A stretch of 6,748 nt of DNA from Bacteroidales bacterium (GCA_029938985.1 JAOZTW010000284.1:1-6748); one strand, 5' to 3'; numbered from the stretch's first letter, positions 1 to 6,748 are shown. Numbers and translations: made by a program. The notes: generated by a model from the letters alone, not told the origin.

Positions 1-29
1 TATGAAAAACATATAGTTAAGTGTTATTA

Positions 30-61
30 GAAAAGTTTTCCTGACTTTTCAGATATTAATA
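30..61 (+). repeat. Dispersed short repeat, copy 1 (direct)
   Basis: The 32 bp here match 315-346 at 31 of 32 positions; the difference is T at position 42 against C at position 327. The unit consists of a GAAAAGTTTTCC half, a GACTTTTCAG half and an ATATTAATA tail. It lies directly against the inverted copy at 62-84. Together they form a long imperfect inverted repeat (30-50 against 62-82, 19 of 21 matching) around the 11-base loop AGATATTAATA. Such arrangements suggest a small dispersed palindromic element. Which family it belongs to cannot be told from one window. Confidence 0.8.
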
Positions 62-84
62 GAAAAGTTGGGAAAACTTTTCAG
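62..84 (-). repeat. Dispersed short repeat, copy 2 (inverted)
   Basis: The reverse complement of these 23 bp matches 313-335 at 22 of 23 positions. This copy faces copy 3 and can act as the left terminal inverted repeat of a 274-bp unit. It also pairs with copy 1 immediately upstream, so it can take part in either a local hairpin or a long-range inverted repeat. Confidence 0.8.
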
Positions 85-121
85 CAATATTAAAAACATA
101 CAATTTGCTGTTCAATTTGCC

Positions 122-149
122 GTAGAGACAAGGCATGCCTTGTCTTTAC
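122..149. repeat. 28-bp REP-like palindrome
   Basis: The central 20 bp (126-145) are a perfect palindrome centred on GGCATGCC. The match continues outward for three more pairs (122-124 with 147-149) after one G/T position (125 and 146), which can still pair as G-U in RNA. The outer GTAGAGAC motif resembles the ends of palindromic repeats I recall being dispersed in Bacteroidota and cyanobacterial genomes, some mobilised by REP-associated Y1 transposases. That family link is from memory and not proven here. No transposase gene is present in the window. Confidence 0.65.
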
Positions 150-312
150 AACATATTTTGCATATAAAATTGTCATAAAAAAACTACGTATTTGTGTTTA
201 TTTCAGTAATATACAGAATAGTTGGAAAAACAGCTTGTCTAAATATTAAAAGCTGATTAATAAAAATAAAGCAAATAGCTTATTGACATGAAAATCAAAT
301 AGATAAATATTA

Positions 313-346
313 CTGAAAAGTTTTCCCGACTTTTCAGATATTAATA
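313..346 (+). repeat. Dispersed short repeat, copy 3 (direct), hairpin-forming
   Basis: This copy begins with CTGAAAAGT and contains ACTTTTCAG seven bases later, giving a perfect 9-bp stem at 313-337 (loop TTTCCCG), followed by the ATATTAATA tail shared with copy 1. It ends 21 bp before the ATG at 368, so the hairpin would lie in the untranslated leader of the protease gene if transcription starts upstream of it. The stem is AT-rich and has no U-tract after it, so it does not look like an intrinsic terminator. Confidence 0.8.
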
Positions 347-367
347 ATAATTACTTAACTCTTTTTT

Positions 368-3300
368 ATGAAAAACATAATACAATATTCGTTAATTATT
401 TGTTTTATAGGTTTATATGTAACAACCATTAATGCACAGCAATTAAGCATACAAACAGGACATTCGTCCACTATATTGGATTTAAAATTTAGTCCAGATG
501 GTAAGTTTTTGTTCTCATCGGGAAAAGACAACAAAGTGATACTCTGGGATATGGTATCCTCAAAACAAATGAATATATTTAGTGGACACAAAGGTGAGGT
601 GCATAGTGTGGTAGTTCATCCCACAAAAAATATTATTGCCACAGCAAGTGATGATAAAACGGTTAAAATATGGGAATATCCGTCAGGAAAACTGTTGAAG
701 AACTATGATTTTTTTACTTATCCAGTTAAATCAGTGGCTTTTAAACCCGATGGCACAGAGATTGCCTGTGGTGCAAACTATTGTTATATTATAAATTTAG
801 AAACCGACAAGTACTATAATTTTGCTAATCATACACGTCATAGTTTTGATGCTGTTGCCTTTAGTCCTGACAACAAATATGTGGCTTTTGGTGGCAAAAA
901 AAAGTTAAAAACAGTGGTTTATAACTTATATACCAAAGAATTGGTTAAAAAAATTAGAGTAAAACCGAATAAGTTGCTGTTTGATGAGGAGAGCAAAAAT
1001 GTGTTTGCGGCAGGTAATCGTGGCAATATAAGAAAGGTTGGATTAAATTCGTTTTCTTCCCTAAAAAATTATAATATTCTTGCAGGTAGTTTTTGGAATT
1101 CGTTTTATTCCATTGTTTTGAACGAAGAATATTTTATTGCAGCCAATAAAGATAATTTAATTTATGTCTATGATAAAAAAAATGGTAAACGTAAACAAAT
1201 ATTAAAAGCCCATACTGGTGAGGTTAGAGCATTGGCTATCAGTCCTGATGGCGATTTTTTAGCAAGTGCAGGCAAAGACAGAACGATAATTATCTGGAAT
1301 ATTGAAAAAACTAAAATCACAAATATTTTAAGAGGAGGAGCTAATAGAGTTAATTCAATATCTTTTTCGGAGGATGGGAAATATATGTTTATTGCCTACA
1401 ACGATGGTAGTTATAGAATTTGGAACTTGGCTCAGAAAGGGAAAATAGGATATGGTAAAGCACCAGAACCTAACTTGTTGGAAAAAATGCAACTAAACGA
1501 ATATACCACTGAAAATAGCTTTGATTATATTAATGAAAATAAAATTCAAATTAGAGTTAATCTTAATAAATTAGATAAGGTTACTGATGACTACATAAGT
1601 AAAAAAGAAAACGTAATTGTTTGGGACATTGACAATAGTGAAAATAACAGGATACTGAAAAATAATAAAACCACCGATTACGAAACTTTTTTAATCACAG
1701 ATACTTCAAAAATAATTTATGTAAAGCATAAAGCCACTCATTCGCAAAAATACTCACTTTTAGATCATACAAAAATAAAAGAAAGAGAACAGGTATTTTC
1801 CACAAAAGTAGTGACATACAGCATTCCAGAAACTTACACAAAATCGAAAATGAAGTTACAGCATCTTGATAGACAGAACTCTATTAAAATTGATGGTGAT
1901 ATATACTACAAAAAAATAAGTCCCTCGGGCAAAACACTTTTGGTGCTAAAAAACACAAAAGACAACAAAAAAGTATGCCAGCTATGGGACATGAAATTGC
2001 TTATATTGTTTAATTCTTTTGATTTTGATAAAAATATTGATATTGCGGAGTTTAGTGCTAATGAAAAATATATTTATTTTTATTCGGAAGAGGAACAAAA
2101 GGTGTTTCTTTATAATGGTAATGATTTTGAACTAATTAAAGAATTTGATGCCACTATTCCTTTTAGTTTTAGTCCCAACGAAAAATATTGTGCCTATACC
2201 GATAATATGAAAAATCTACACTTGTATGATATTAAGAATGATAAAGAAATTTTTAATGTTGAAACAAATCATATTACAGATATTTCTTCAATAAAATTTA
2301 ATATGCCATACAATTATATAGCCACATCGGGATACGATGGATTAATTAAATTTTGGGACATCAATAGCGGAGATATTTTAATAAGTCTTGCCGCTTTTAA
2401 TGAGAACGATTTTATTTATGTAACTTCCGATAATTATTATTATTCAACCAAAGGGGCTATGCAGTATATTGGCTTTATAGTCAAGGACAAACTATATTCT
2501 TTTGAACAATTTGACCTCAAATATAATCGCCCTGATACAGTTTTGTCTAAACTTGCATACTCCACAGAGGACGAAATAAAAGCCTATAACAGAGCATACA
2601 AAAAACGAATTAGGAAAATGGGATTTAGTCCAGATGTTTTTAATAATGATTTTAATATTCCAGAAGTGGAAATAACTAATATAGAAGAGTTTCCAATATC
2701 AACAATAAACGATAAGATAACCATAAAATTAAATGCTATTGATAGTTTGTATAACTTAGACAGGTTAAACATTTGGGTTAATGATGTTCCTCTTTTTGGT
2801 GTTGCAGGAGTTGATTTGAAGGGAGAAAATGCCAAAGAAATTGTAAGTGATTACGAAATAAGATTGTCGGCAGGTAGAAATAAAATACAGGCATCGGTTA
2901 CTAATTCGCAAGGTATTGAGTCTTTAAAAGAGACATTTACAATAAGTTATGAATCCACAAAGGTAAAACCAGACCTGTTTTTAATAGCAGTAGGAGTGTC
3001 CCAGTATTTAGACCCTGAATATAATTTAAAATATGCGTCCAAAGACGCTTTGGATATTGAAGAACTATTTAGTAAACAAACAAATAAATACTCTAACATC
3101 TATAGTACAACTCTTATAGATACTTTTGCTACTGCAAAAAATGTTTTAAATATGCGTGGTGCTCTTGAAAAAACAAAAGTTGACGATGTGGTAATTTTCT
3201 TTTTTGCTGGTCATGGTGTTTTGGATTGGGATATGAATTATTATCTTGCAACCACCGAACTTGATGCTTACGACTTAGAAAACACAGCATTAAGATACGA

Positions 3301-3790
3301 TTTACTTATTGACATGTTTGATAATATTCCGTCGAGAAACAAAATAATATTTATAGATGCCTGTCACTCAGGCGAAGTAGATACTGACGATGAGTACATA
3401 GAACCTACAACAACAGAAACTAATTCTAATAATAATATTAACGATGGCGAAAGAAATATTGATACTGAATTGTCTATCAGCTCACAAAGTTCTTTTGAAT
3501 TAATGAAATTAATGTTTACAGACCTGAGAAGAGGAACTGGTACAACCATAATATCATCAGCTGGTGGAGCCGAATATGCTTACGAAAACGAAAAAACAAA
3601 GAACGGTATTTTTACATATATGCTCAAAAAAGGTATTAATACAAAAAAAGCCGATAAAAATAAAGATGGTGAAATAATGCTCTCGGAACTGCGTGATTAT
3701 GTGATGTATAATGTAAGCAAAATGACAAGAGGACATCAAAATCCAACAAGTAGAAGAATAAATTTAGAATTTGATTTTGCAATATGGTAA
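368..3790 (+). CDS. Exported WD40-repeat protein with C-terminal caspase-like (C14) peptidase domain
   Basis: This gene encodes 1140 residues and is complete. Residues 1-23 form a signal peptide with a hydrophobic core and predicted cleavage at NA|Q; there is no lipobox Cys. WD40-type blades follow at about 27-353, clearest around Trp60, Trp102, Trp310 and Trp352. A more divergent second set runs to about 665, with Trp419, Trp540 and Trp663. A connector holding NRPD (from about 720) and a basic helix-like stretch leads to an Ig-like beta-sandwich (about 765-863). The caspase domain starts near 868 (DLFLIAVGVSQY). Its dyad is His949 in FAGHG and Cys999 in DACHSG, both intact. An acidic Asn/Thr-rich linker (1004-1040) separates the large- and small-subunit-like parts. 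Residues 1096-1107 form an EF-hand loop, and GHQNP lies near the end. The family cleaves proteins; metacaspase-like members prefer Arg or Lys, and I infer the same here. Location should be periplasmic or extracellular. No T9SS C-terminal sorting domain is visible. The substrate is unknown. The start has no Shine-Dalgarno box but yields an intact signal peptide. Confidence 0.93.
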   Translation: MKNIIQYSLIICFIGLYVTTINAQQLSIQTGHSSTILDLKFSPDGKFLFSSGKDNKVILWDMVSSKQMNIFSGHKGEVHSVVVHPTKNIIATASDDKTVKIWEYPSGKLLKNYDFFTYPVKSVAFKPDGTEIACGANYCYIINLETDKYYNFANHTRHSFDAVAFSPDNKYVAFGGKKKLKTVVYNLYTKELVKKIRVKPNKLLFDEESKNVFAAGNRGNIRKVGLNSFSSLKNYNILAGSFWNSFYSIVLNEEYFIAANKDNLIYVYDKKNGKRKQILKAHTGEVRALAISPDGDFLASAGKDRTIIIWNIEKTKITNILRGGANRVNSISFSEDGKYMFIAYNDGSYRIWNLAQKGKIGYGKAPEPNLLEKMQLNEYTTENSFDYINENKIQIRVNLNKLDKVTDDYISKKENVIVWDIDNSENNRILKNNKTTDYETFLITDTSKIIYVKHKATHSQKYSLLDHTKIKEREQVFSTKVVTYSIPETYTKSKMKLQHLDRQNSIKIDGDIYYKKISPSGKTLLVLKNTKDNKKVCQLWDMKLLILFNSFDFDKNIDIAEFSANEKYIYFYSEEEQKVFLYNGNDFELIKEFDATIPFSFSPNEKYCAYTDNMKNLHLYDIKNDKEIFNVETNHITDISSIKFNMPYNYIATSGYDGLIKFWDINSGDILISLAAFNENDFIYVTSDNYYYSTKGAMQYIGFIVKDKLYSFEQFDLKYNRPDTVLSKLAYSTEDEIKAYNRAYKKRIRKMGFSPDVFNNDFNIPEVEITNIEEFPISTINDKITIKLNAIDSLYNLDRLNIWVNDVPLFGVAGVDLKGENAKEIVSDYEIRLSAGRNKIQASVTNSQGIESLKETFTISYESTKVKPDLFLIAVGVSQYLDPEYNLKYASKDALDIEELFSKQTNKYSNIYSTTLIDTFATAKNVLNMRGALEKTKVDDVVIFFFAGHGVLDWDMNYYLATTELDAYDLENTALRYDLLIDMFDNIPSRNKIIFIDACHSGEVDTDDEYIEPTTTETNSNNNINDGERNIDTELSISSQSSFELMKLMFTDLRRGTGTTIISSAGGAEYAYENEKTKNGIFTYMLKKGINTKKADKNKDGEIMLSELRDYVMYNVSKMTRGHQNPTSRRINLEFDFAIW

Positions 3791-3863
3791 TCAATTTAAT
3801 GAAAATGACAAACTATATATAACAAGCTTAAAATAAACAAATAAACTCAATAAAAATAAACAA
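3791..3863 (+). promoter_or_regulatory. 73-bp intergenic spacer with A-rich leader repeat before malQ
   Basis: The 12-mer AAATAAACAAAT occurs twice, at 3831-3842 and 3854-3865; the second copy runs into the ATG at 3864. There is no Shine-Dalgarno box. Bacteroidota commonly start translation from A-rich, unstructured leaders, so the near copy probably helps define this start. No terminator hairpin separates the two genes, so read-through from the protease gene is possible. No good TAnnTTTG promoter box is visible. Confidence 0.4.
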
Positions 3864-6563
3864 ATGAAAATTCAATTTAACCTAAATTACAAAACTCAAT
3901 TTGGACAAAGGTTGAAAATAGTAGGCAATATTCCTGCACTCGGTAACAATAAAATTGAAAATGCAAAAACTATGTTTTCAAAAAATGGAAATAATGGAGA
4001 TTGGGATTTAATAATTGATATAGCAGATAATATAAATACTTTGAAATACAAATACTTATTTTATAATTCCGAAAATTCAAATGTATTAAAAGAATTTGGA
4101 GATTTTCGCCAACTTGATTTAAAAACTTTTGACAGCCAGCAAATAATTATTCGTGATTTTTGGAGACCTAATAATAATTCAAATAATGTTTTGTTTAGTT
4201 CGGCTTTTACTAATGCAGTTTTTAAACAAAAAATAATTGATAAATCCAATTTTGTAAAAAAACAGATAATAGAAGAAGAACAAATTATACGTTTTAATAT
4301 TAGAGTTTCAAGAGTTGAGGCAAAACAAAAAATTGGATTAATAGTTTATAACGATACAAAAGTTCAAAATTTTTATAATTTTAATAATAAAAACTATCCA
4401 TTTTGGACGACTGAAATTTCGTTTTCTAAAAATAAAATGCCAACTGCCTATAAATATTGTATTTTTGATGTTGAACAAAACAAAATAATTATAGAAGAGA
4501 CAAAAACAAGATATTTTAATTACCCAACTAACAGCCCACAAAAATTTACTCATATTACAAATGATGAGGATTTTAAATTTCCAAAACCTTGGAAAGGAAT
4601 TGGAGTTGCTGTGCCAGTGTTTTCGTTACGAACCAAAAATAGTTTTGGTGTTGGTGAATTTTTGGATTTAAAAAACTTAGTTGATTGGTCTAAAAAAAAT
4701 GGGTTAAAAATGATTCAAATTTTACCTATCAACGACACCACAGCAAATTATACATGGCATGACTCATATCCTTATTCCGCTATTTCTGTTTTTGCACTTC
4801 ATCCAATTTATCTTAATCTTGAAAAAGTTGGCAACCTAAACTCCGAAATTTTGCAAGAAATTGTAATTGAACAAAAAAAGCTTTTTAACAAAAAAACATT
4901 TGTAGATTACGAACCTGTTATAAAAGCTAAAGTTCTTTTTTTGAAACGAATTTTTGTTCAACAAAAAAAAGAGTTTTTTAAAAATTCAGATTATATTGAT
5001 TTTTTTAACAATAATAAAGATTGGCTTGTACCTTATGCCGTTTTTTCATTTCTAAGAGACACTTTTGGCACAATCGAATTTGATAAATGGGGACGTTTCT
5101 CAAAGGCATCGAAAAATATTTTAGAAGAATTAAGTAACGAAACATCAGAATATTATTTTGAAATTGCTTTTCATTATTTTACACAATTTCATTTGCACAA
5201 ACAATTACTTGAGGTCGCAAATTATGCTCGCAACAATGGAATTGTACTCAAGGGGGATATTCCAATTGGTATTTTACGCAACAGTGTTGACGCTTGGTAT
5301 GAACCAGAATTATATAATCTTGAAGGTCAGGCAGGAGCACCACCAGATGATTTTGCTGTGGAGGGGCAAAATTGGAAATTTCCAACTTATAATTGGGAGC
5401 TAATGAAAAAAGATAATTATAAATGGTGGCGAAGGAGGCTTATAAAACTTTCAGCATATTTTGATGCTTACAGAATTGACCATATACTTGGTTTTTTCAG
5501 AATTTGGGAAATACCAAAGTCTCAAACTCAAGGTATTATGGGGTATTTTAATCCTGCACTGTCGCTAACTGTTGAAGAGTTGCAACAAAAAGATTTTAAC
5601 TTTAATTTTTCACGTTACTGCACACCTTATATAAGGGAGCATATTATTAAAAAATTATTCAACAATTTATCTGAGCGTATAAAAAAAGATTTTTTAAATA
5701 AAAATAAATTAGGAGAATTTCAATTTAAACAAAAATTTAATTCACAGTTAAAAATAGAATTAGCATTACCAACAGGAGAACAAATTGCACCCGAAGAGCG
5801 TAAAATAAATTTATATTTAAAAAAAGGATTAAAATATTTAATTAGTGAAGTTCTATTTATTGTAGAGTCCGAAAGTGAGAACAGAAAACTACACCCACGT
5901 CATTCTTTGTTTAACACGTGGTCGTATAAAGAATTAGACGATAATTCGAAACAAAAAATTAAGGAAATATATAATGATTATTTTTATCATCGCAACGAAG
6001 AGTTTTGGAAAAAACAAGCTATGCAAAAATTACCTGCACTAAAAAATGCAACAGAAATGCTTGTGTGTGGTGAGGACTTAGGAATGGTGCCTGCCTGTGT
6101 ACCAGATGTTATGAACGATTTGAATATGCTTAGTTTAGAAGTACAAAGAATGCCAAAAAATCCAAATACAGAATTTGGAAACACCAAACAATATCCATAT
6201 TTATCAGTTGCAACTCCATCTTCTCACGATACTTCTACAATTAGAGAATGGTGGGAAGAGGATAAAAATCGTACTCAAAAATATTATAATCAAGTACTTA
6301 AAAAACAAGGTAAAGCACCAACTGTTTGTGAACCAGAAATTGTAAGTGAAATTATTAAACATCATATTAATTCGCCAAGTATTTGGTCAGTATTTCCAAT
6401 TCAGGATATACTTGCAACAAATAAAGAGTTGCGTTTAAAAAACCCAAAAGAAGAAAGAATTAATGTGCCAGCTAATCCACAACATTTTTGGAAATATAGA
6501 CTACATTTGGATATAGACGAAATCAAGAATTTGATTTTTTTTAAATTATTAGTGAAAAAGTAA
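3864..6563 (+). CDS. malQ: 4-alpha-glucanotransferase (amylomaltase, GH77) with two CBM20 modules, DPE2-like
   Basis: This 899-residue enzyme moves alpha-1,4-glucan segments between maltodextrins or onto glucose in maltose and glycogen metabolism. It has no signal peptide, so it should be cytoplasmic. Residues about 1-98 and 140-221 resemble CBM20 starch-binding modules. The GH77 barrel begins near Trp243 (KGIGVAVPVFSL). Recognisable motifs include GDIPIG (464-469), GAPPDDF (491-497), and the catalytic nucleophile Asp539 in RIDH. Glu737 in CGEDLG is the acid/base, and Asp789 in SSHDTSTIREWW stabilises the transition state. The nucleophile and acid/base are 198 residues apart, against about 47 in compact Thermus enzymes. 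That inserted segment, together with twin CBM20 modules, is the mark of the plant DPE2 type and its Bacteroidota relatives. The usual aromatic residue of the CBM20 LGNW motif is Asn29 in the first module. The tail after HFWKYRLHL is short and ends just past a run of eight T. The gene starts 73 bp after the protease gene. Confidence 0.95.
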   Translation: MKIQFNLNYKTQFGQRLKIVGNIPALGNNKIENAKTMFSKNGNNGDWDLIIDIADNINTLKYKYLFYNSENSNVLKEFGDFRQLDLKTFDSQQIIIRDFWRPNNNSNNVLFSSAFTNAVFKQKIIDKSNFVKKQIIEEEQIIRFNIRVSRVEAKQKIGLIVYNDTKVQNFYNFNNKNYPFWTTEISFSKNKMPTAYKYCIFDVEQNKIIIEETKTRYFNYPTNSPQKFTHITNDEDFKFPKPWKGIGVAVPVFSLRTKNSFGVGEFLDLKNLVDWSKKNGLKMIQILPINDTTANYTWHDSYPYSAISVFALHPIYLNLEKVGNLNSEILQEIVIEQKKLFNKKTFVDYEPVIKAKVLFLKRIFVQQKKEFFKNSDYIDFFNNNKDWLVPYAVFSFLRDTFGTIEFDKWGRFSKASKNILEELSNETSEYYFEIAFHYFTQFHLHKQLLEVANYARNNGIVLKGDIPIGILRNSVDAWYEPELYNLEGQAGAPPDDFAVEGQNWKFPTYNWELMKKDNYKWWRRRLIKLSAYFDAYRIDHILGFFRIWEIPKSQTQGIMGYFNPALSLTVEELQQKDFNFNFSRYCTPYIREHIIKKLFNNLSERIKKDFLNKNKLGEFQFKQKFNSQLKIELALPTGEQIAPEERKINLYLKKGLKYLISEVLFIVESESENRKLHPRHSLFNTWSYKELDDNSKQKIKEIYNDYFYHRNEEFWKKQAMQKLPALKNATEMLVCGEDLGMVPACVPDVMNDLNMLSLEVQRMPKNPNTEFGNTKQYPYLSVATPSSHDTSTIREWWEEDKNRTQKYYNQVLKKQGKAPTVCEPEIVSEIIKHHINSPSIWSVFPIQDILATNKELRLKNPKEERINVPANPQHFWKYRLHLDIDEIKNLIFFKLLVKK

Positions 6564-6748
6564 AAATAACTAACTCCAATCTACATGTTTATTTTGCCCT
6601 TTTAAAAAATAAAAAAGTTAGACATATTAAGTAACTCGCTATTTGCAGATTTTTTAATTATTATAAGAACAAAAAAACGGTGTATTTTGGTATTACTTAC
6701 TAAAGTTTTTGCTTTCATTTTATATTGATTATCAATAATTTATAAAAT
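6564..6748. other. Gene-free downstream region
   Basis: No coding frame of note is seen on either strand. Several T-runs occur, but the only possible stems are short and AT-only, for example CTTTT (6599-6603) with AAAAG (6613-6617), or AGTTA (6616-6620) with TAACT (6632-6636). I do not call a terminator. A small palindrome lies at 6723-6737. Confidence 0.6.
6723..6737. promoter_or_regulatory. 15-bp palindrome, possible operator
   Basis: TATTGAT and ATCAATA form perfect 7-bp arms around a single T. The size and symmetry fit a repressor or activator site for a gene beyond the window edge. In DNA this AT-rich, chance is a serious alternative. Confidence 0.2.

Larger units (their letters stand above)
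62..335. mobile_element. Possible 274-bp MITE-like element
   Basis: The ends are 23-bp inverted repeats (62-84 and 313-335) with one mismatch. The 11 bases AGATATTAATA occur immediately outside both ends (51-61 and 336-346), as a target-site duplication would. The interior has no coding frame, as expected of a non-autonomous element, but does contain a second palindrome at 122-149. One caution applies. The direct repeat extends a further 21 bp to the left (30-50 matches 315-335), so the flanking match may come from the repeat unit itself and not from a duplicated target. A cluster of dispersed repeats is the main alternative. Confidence 0.35.
1..367. other. Gene-free leader region rich in repeats
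   Basis: No credible coding frame exists here on either strand; the ATG at position 2 meets a stop after four codons. The region contains three copies of a short GAAAAGTTTTCC-type repeat (30-61, 62-84, 313-346), a 28-bp palindrome (122-149), an 8-bp direct repeat CAATTTGC (101-108 and 113-120), and a perfect 12-bp complementary pair (201-212 with 307-318). I looked for the Bacteroidota promoter pattern (TTTG near -33 and TAnnTTTG near -7) and found no match within reach of the start at 368. The promoter of the downstream gene is therefore not located. Confidence 0.75.

Noticed and set aside
283..312. Sigma70-like promoter with exact TTGACA at 283-288
   Set aside because: The matching -10 position is poor (AATATT at 17-bp spacing), and Bacteroidota primary sigma factors favour TTTG and TAnnTTTG. 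In AT-rich DNA a lone TTGACA is weak evidence.
30..346. CRISPR array from the repeated 23-32 bp units
   Set aside because: There are only three copies, one inverted, with spacings of 0 and about 230 bp. There are no regular spacers and no cas genes.
355..591. Minus-strand open frame overlapping the start of the protease gene
   Set aside because: It lies antisense to the signal peptide and first WD40 blade, has no recognisable motif, and is explained by the opposite frame of a well-supported gene. The other minus-strand frames inside 2584-3739, 4061-4553 and 5987-6187 are rejected for the same reason.
5158..5403. 81-residue plus-strand open frame inside malQ
   Set aside because: It is a shifted frame within the conserved GH77 core (covering the GDIPIG and GAPPDDF motifs), with no domain signal of its own.
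368..6563. Anti-phage defence system built on the caspase and its neighbour
   Set aside because: The protease has a signal peptide and no gasdermin, TIR, NLR or nuclease partner is present. The neighbour is a standard maltodextrin enzyme, and nothing ties the two in function.
6564..6660. Intrinsic terminator after malQ
   Set aside because: The only stems available are 5-6 bp, almost all A-T, with long loops; none is followed by a T-run at the right place.

Overview
The window holds two complete plus-strand genes in very AT-rich DNA, with a repeat-filled leader before them and a short featureless trailer after them. The likely source is a member of the Bacteroidota, perhaps Bacteroidales or a relative. 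The reasons are the AT-rich base composition, A-rich translation starts without a Shine-Dalgarno box, an N-A-Q signal-peptide cleavage site, a WD40-plus-caspase architecture typical of that phylum, and a 4-alpha-glucanotransferase of the two-CBM20 'DPE2-like' type common there. This assignment is an inference; no rRNA or other marker gene is present.

Positions 1-367 contain no gene. They hold three copies of a roughly 23-bp repeat. Two are direct copies with a shared ATATTAATA tail, and one is inverted. Together they outline a possible 274-bp MITE-like element (62-335) with 22/23 matching terminal inverted repeats, abutted on both sides by the same 11 bp (AGATATTAATA). Inside it lies a separate 28-bp near-perfect palindrome (122-149) that resembles dispersed REP-type palindromes.

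Positions 368-3790 encode a large exported protein of 1140 residues: signal peptide, two stretches of WD40-like beta-propeller, a conserved connector, an Ig-like beta-sandwich, and a C-terminal caspase-like (peptidase C14) domain. The His949/Cys999 dyad is intact and a canonical EF-hand calcium loop lies near the C-terminus. It looks like an active, possibly calcium-regulated protease acting outside the cytoplasm, with the propellers as the recognition or scaffold part. Its substrate cannot be read from the sequence.

Positions 3864-6563 encode a cytosolic 4-alpha-glucanotransferase (malQ, GH77) with two N-terminal CBM20 starch-binding modules and all three catalytic acids. It follows the protease gene by 73 bp on the same strand. 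Co-transcription is possible, but no functional link is evident: one product is exported and the other is a cytoplasmic maltodextrin enzyme. The remaining 185 bp (6564-6748) show no gene and no convincing terminator.

I do not see a multi-gene undescribed system here. The items most worth following up are the exported WD40-caspase with its calcium loop and processing linker, and the nested repeat structure of the leader.
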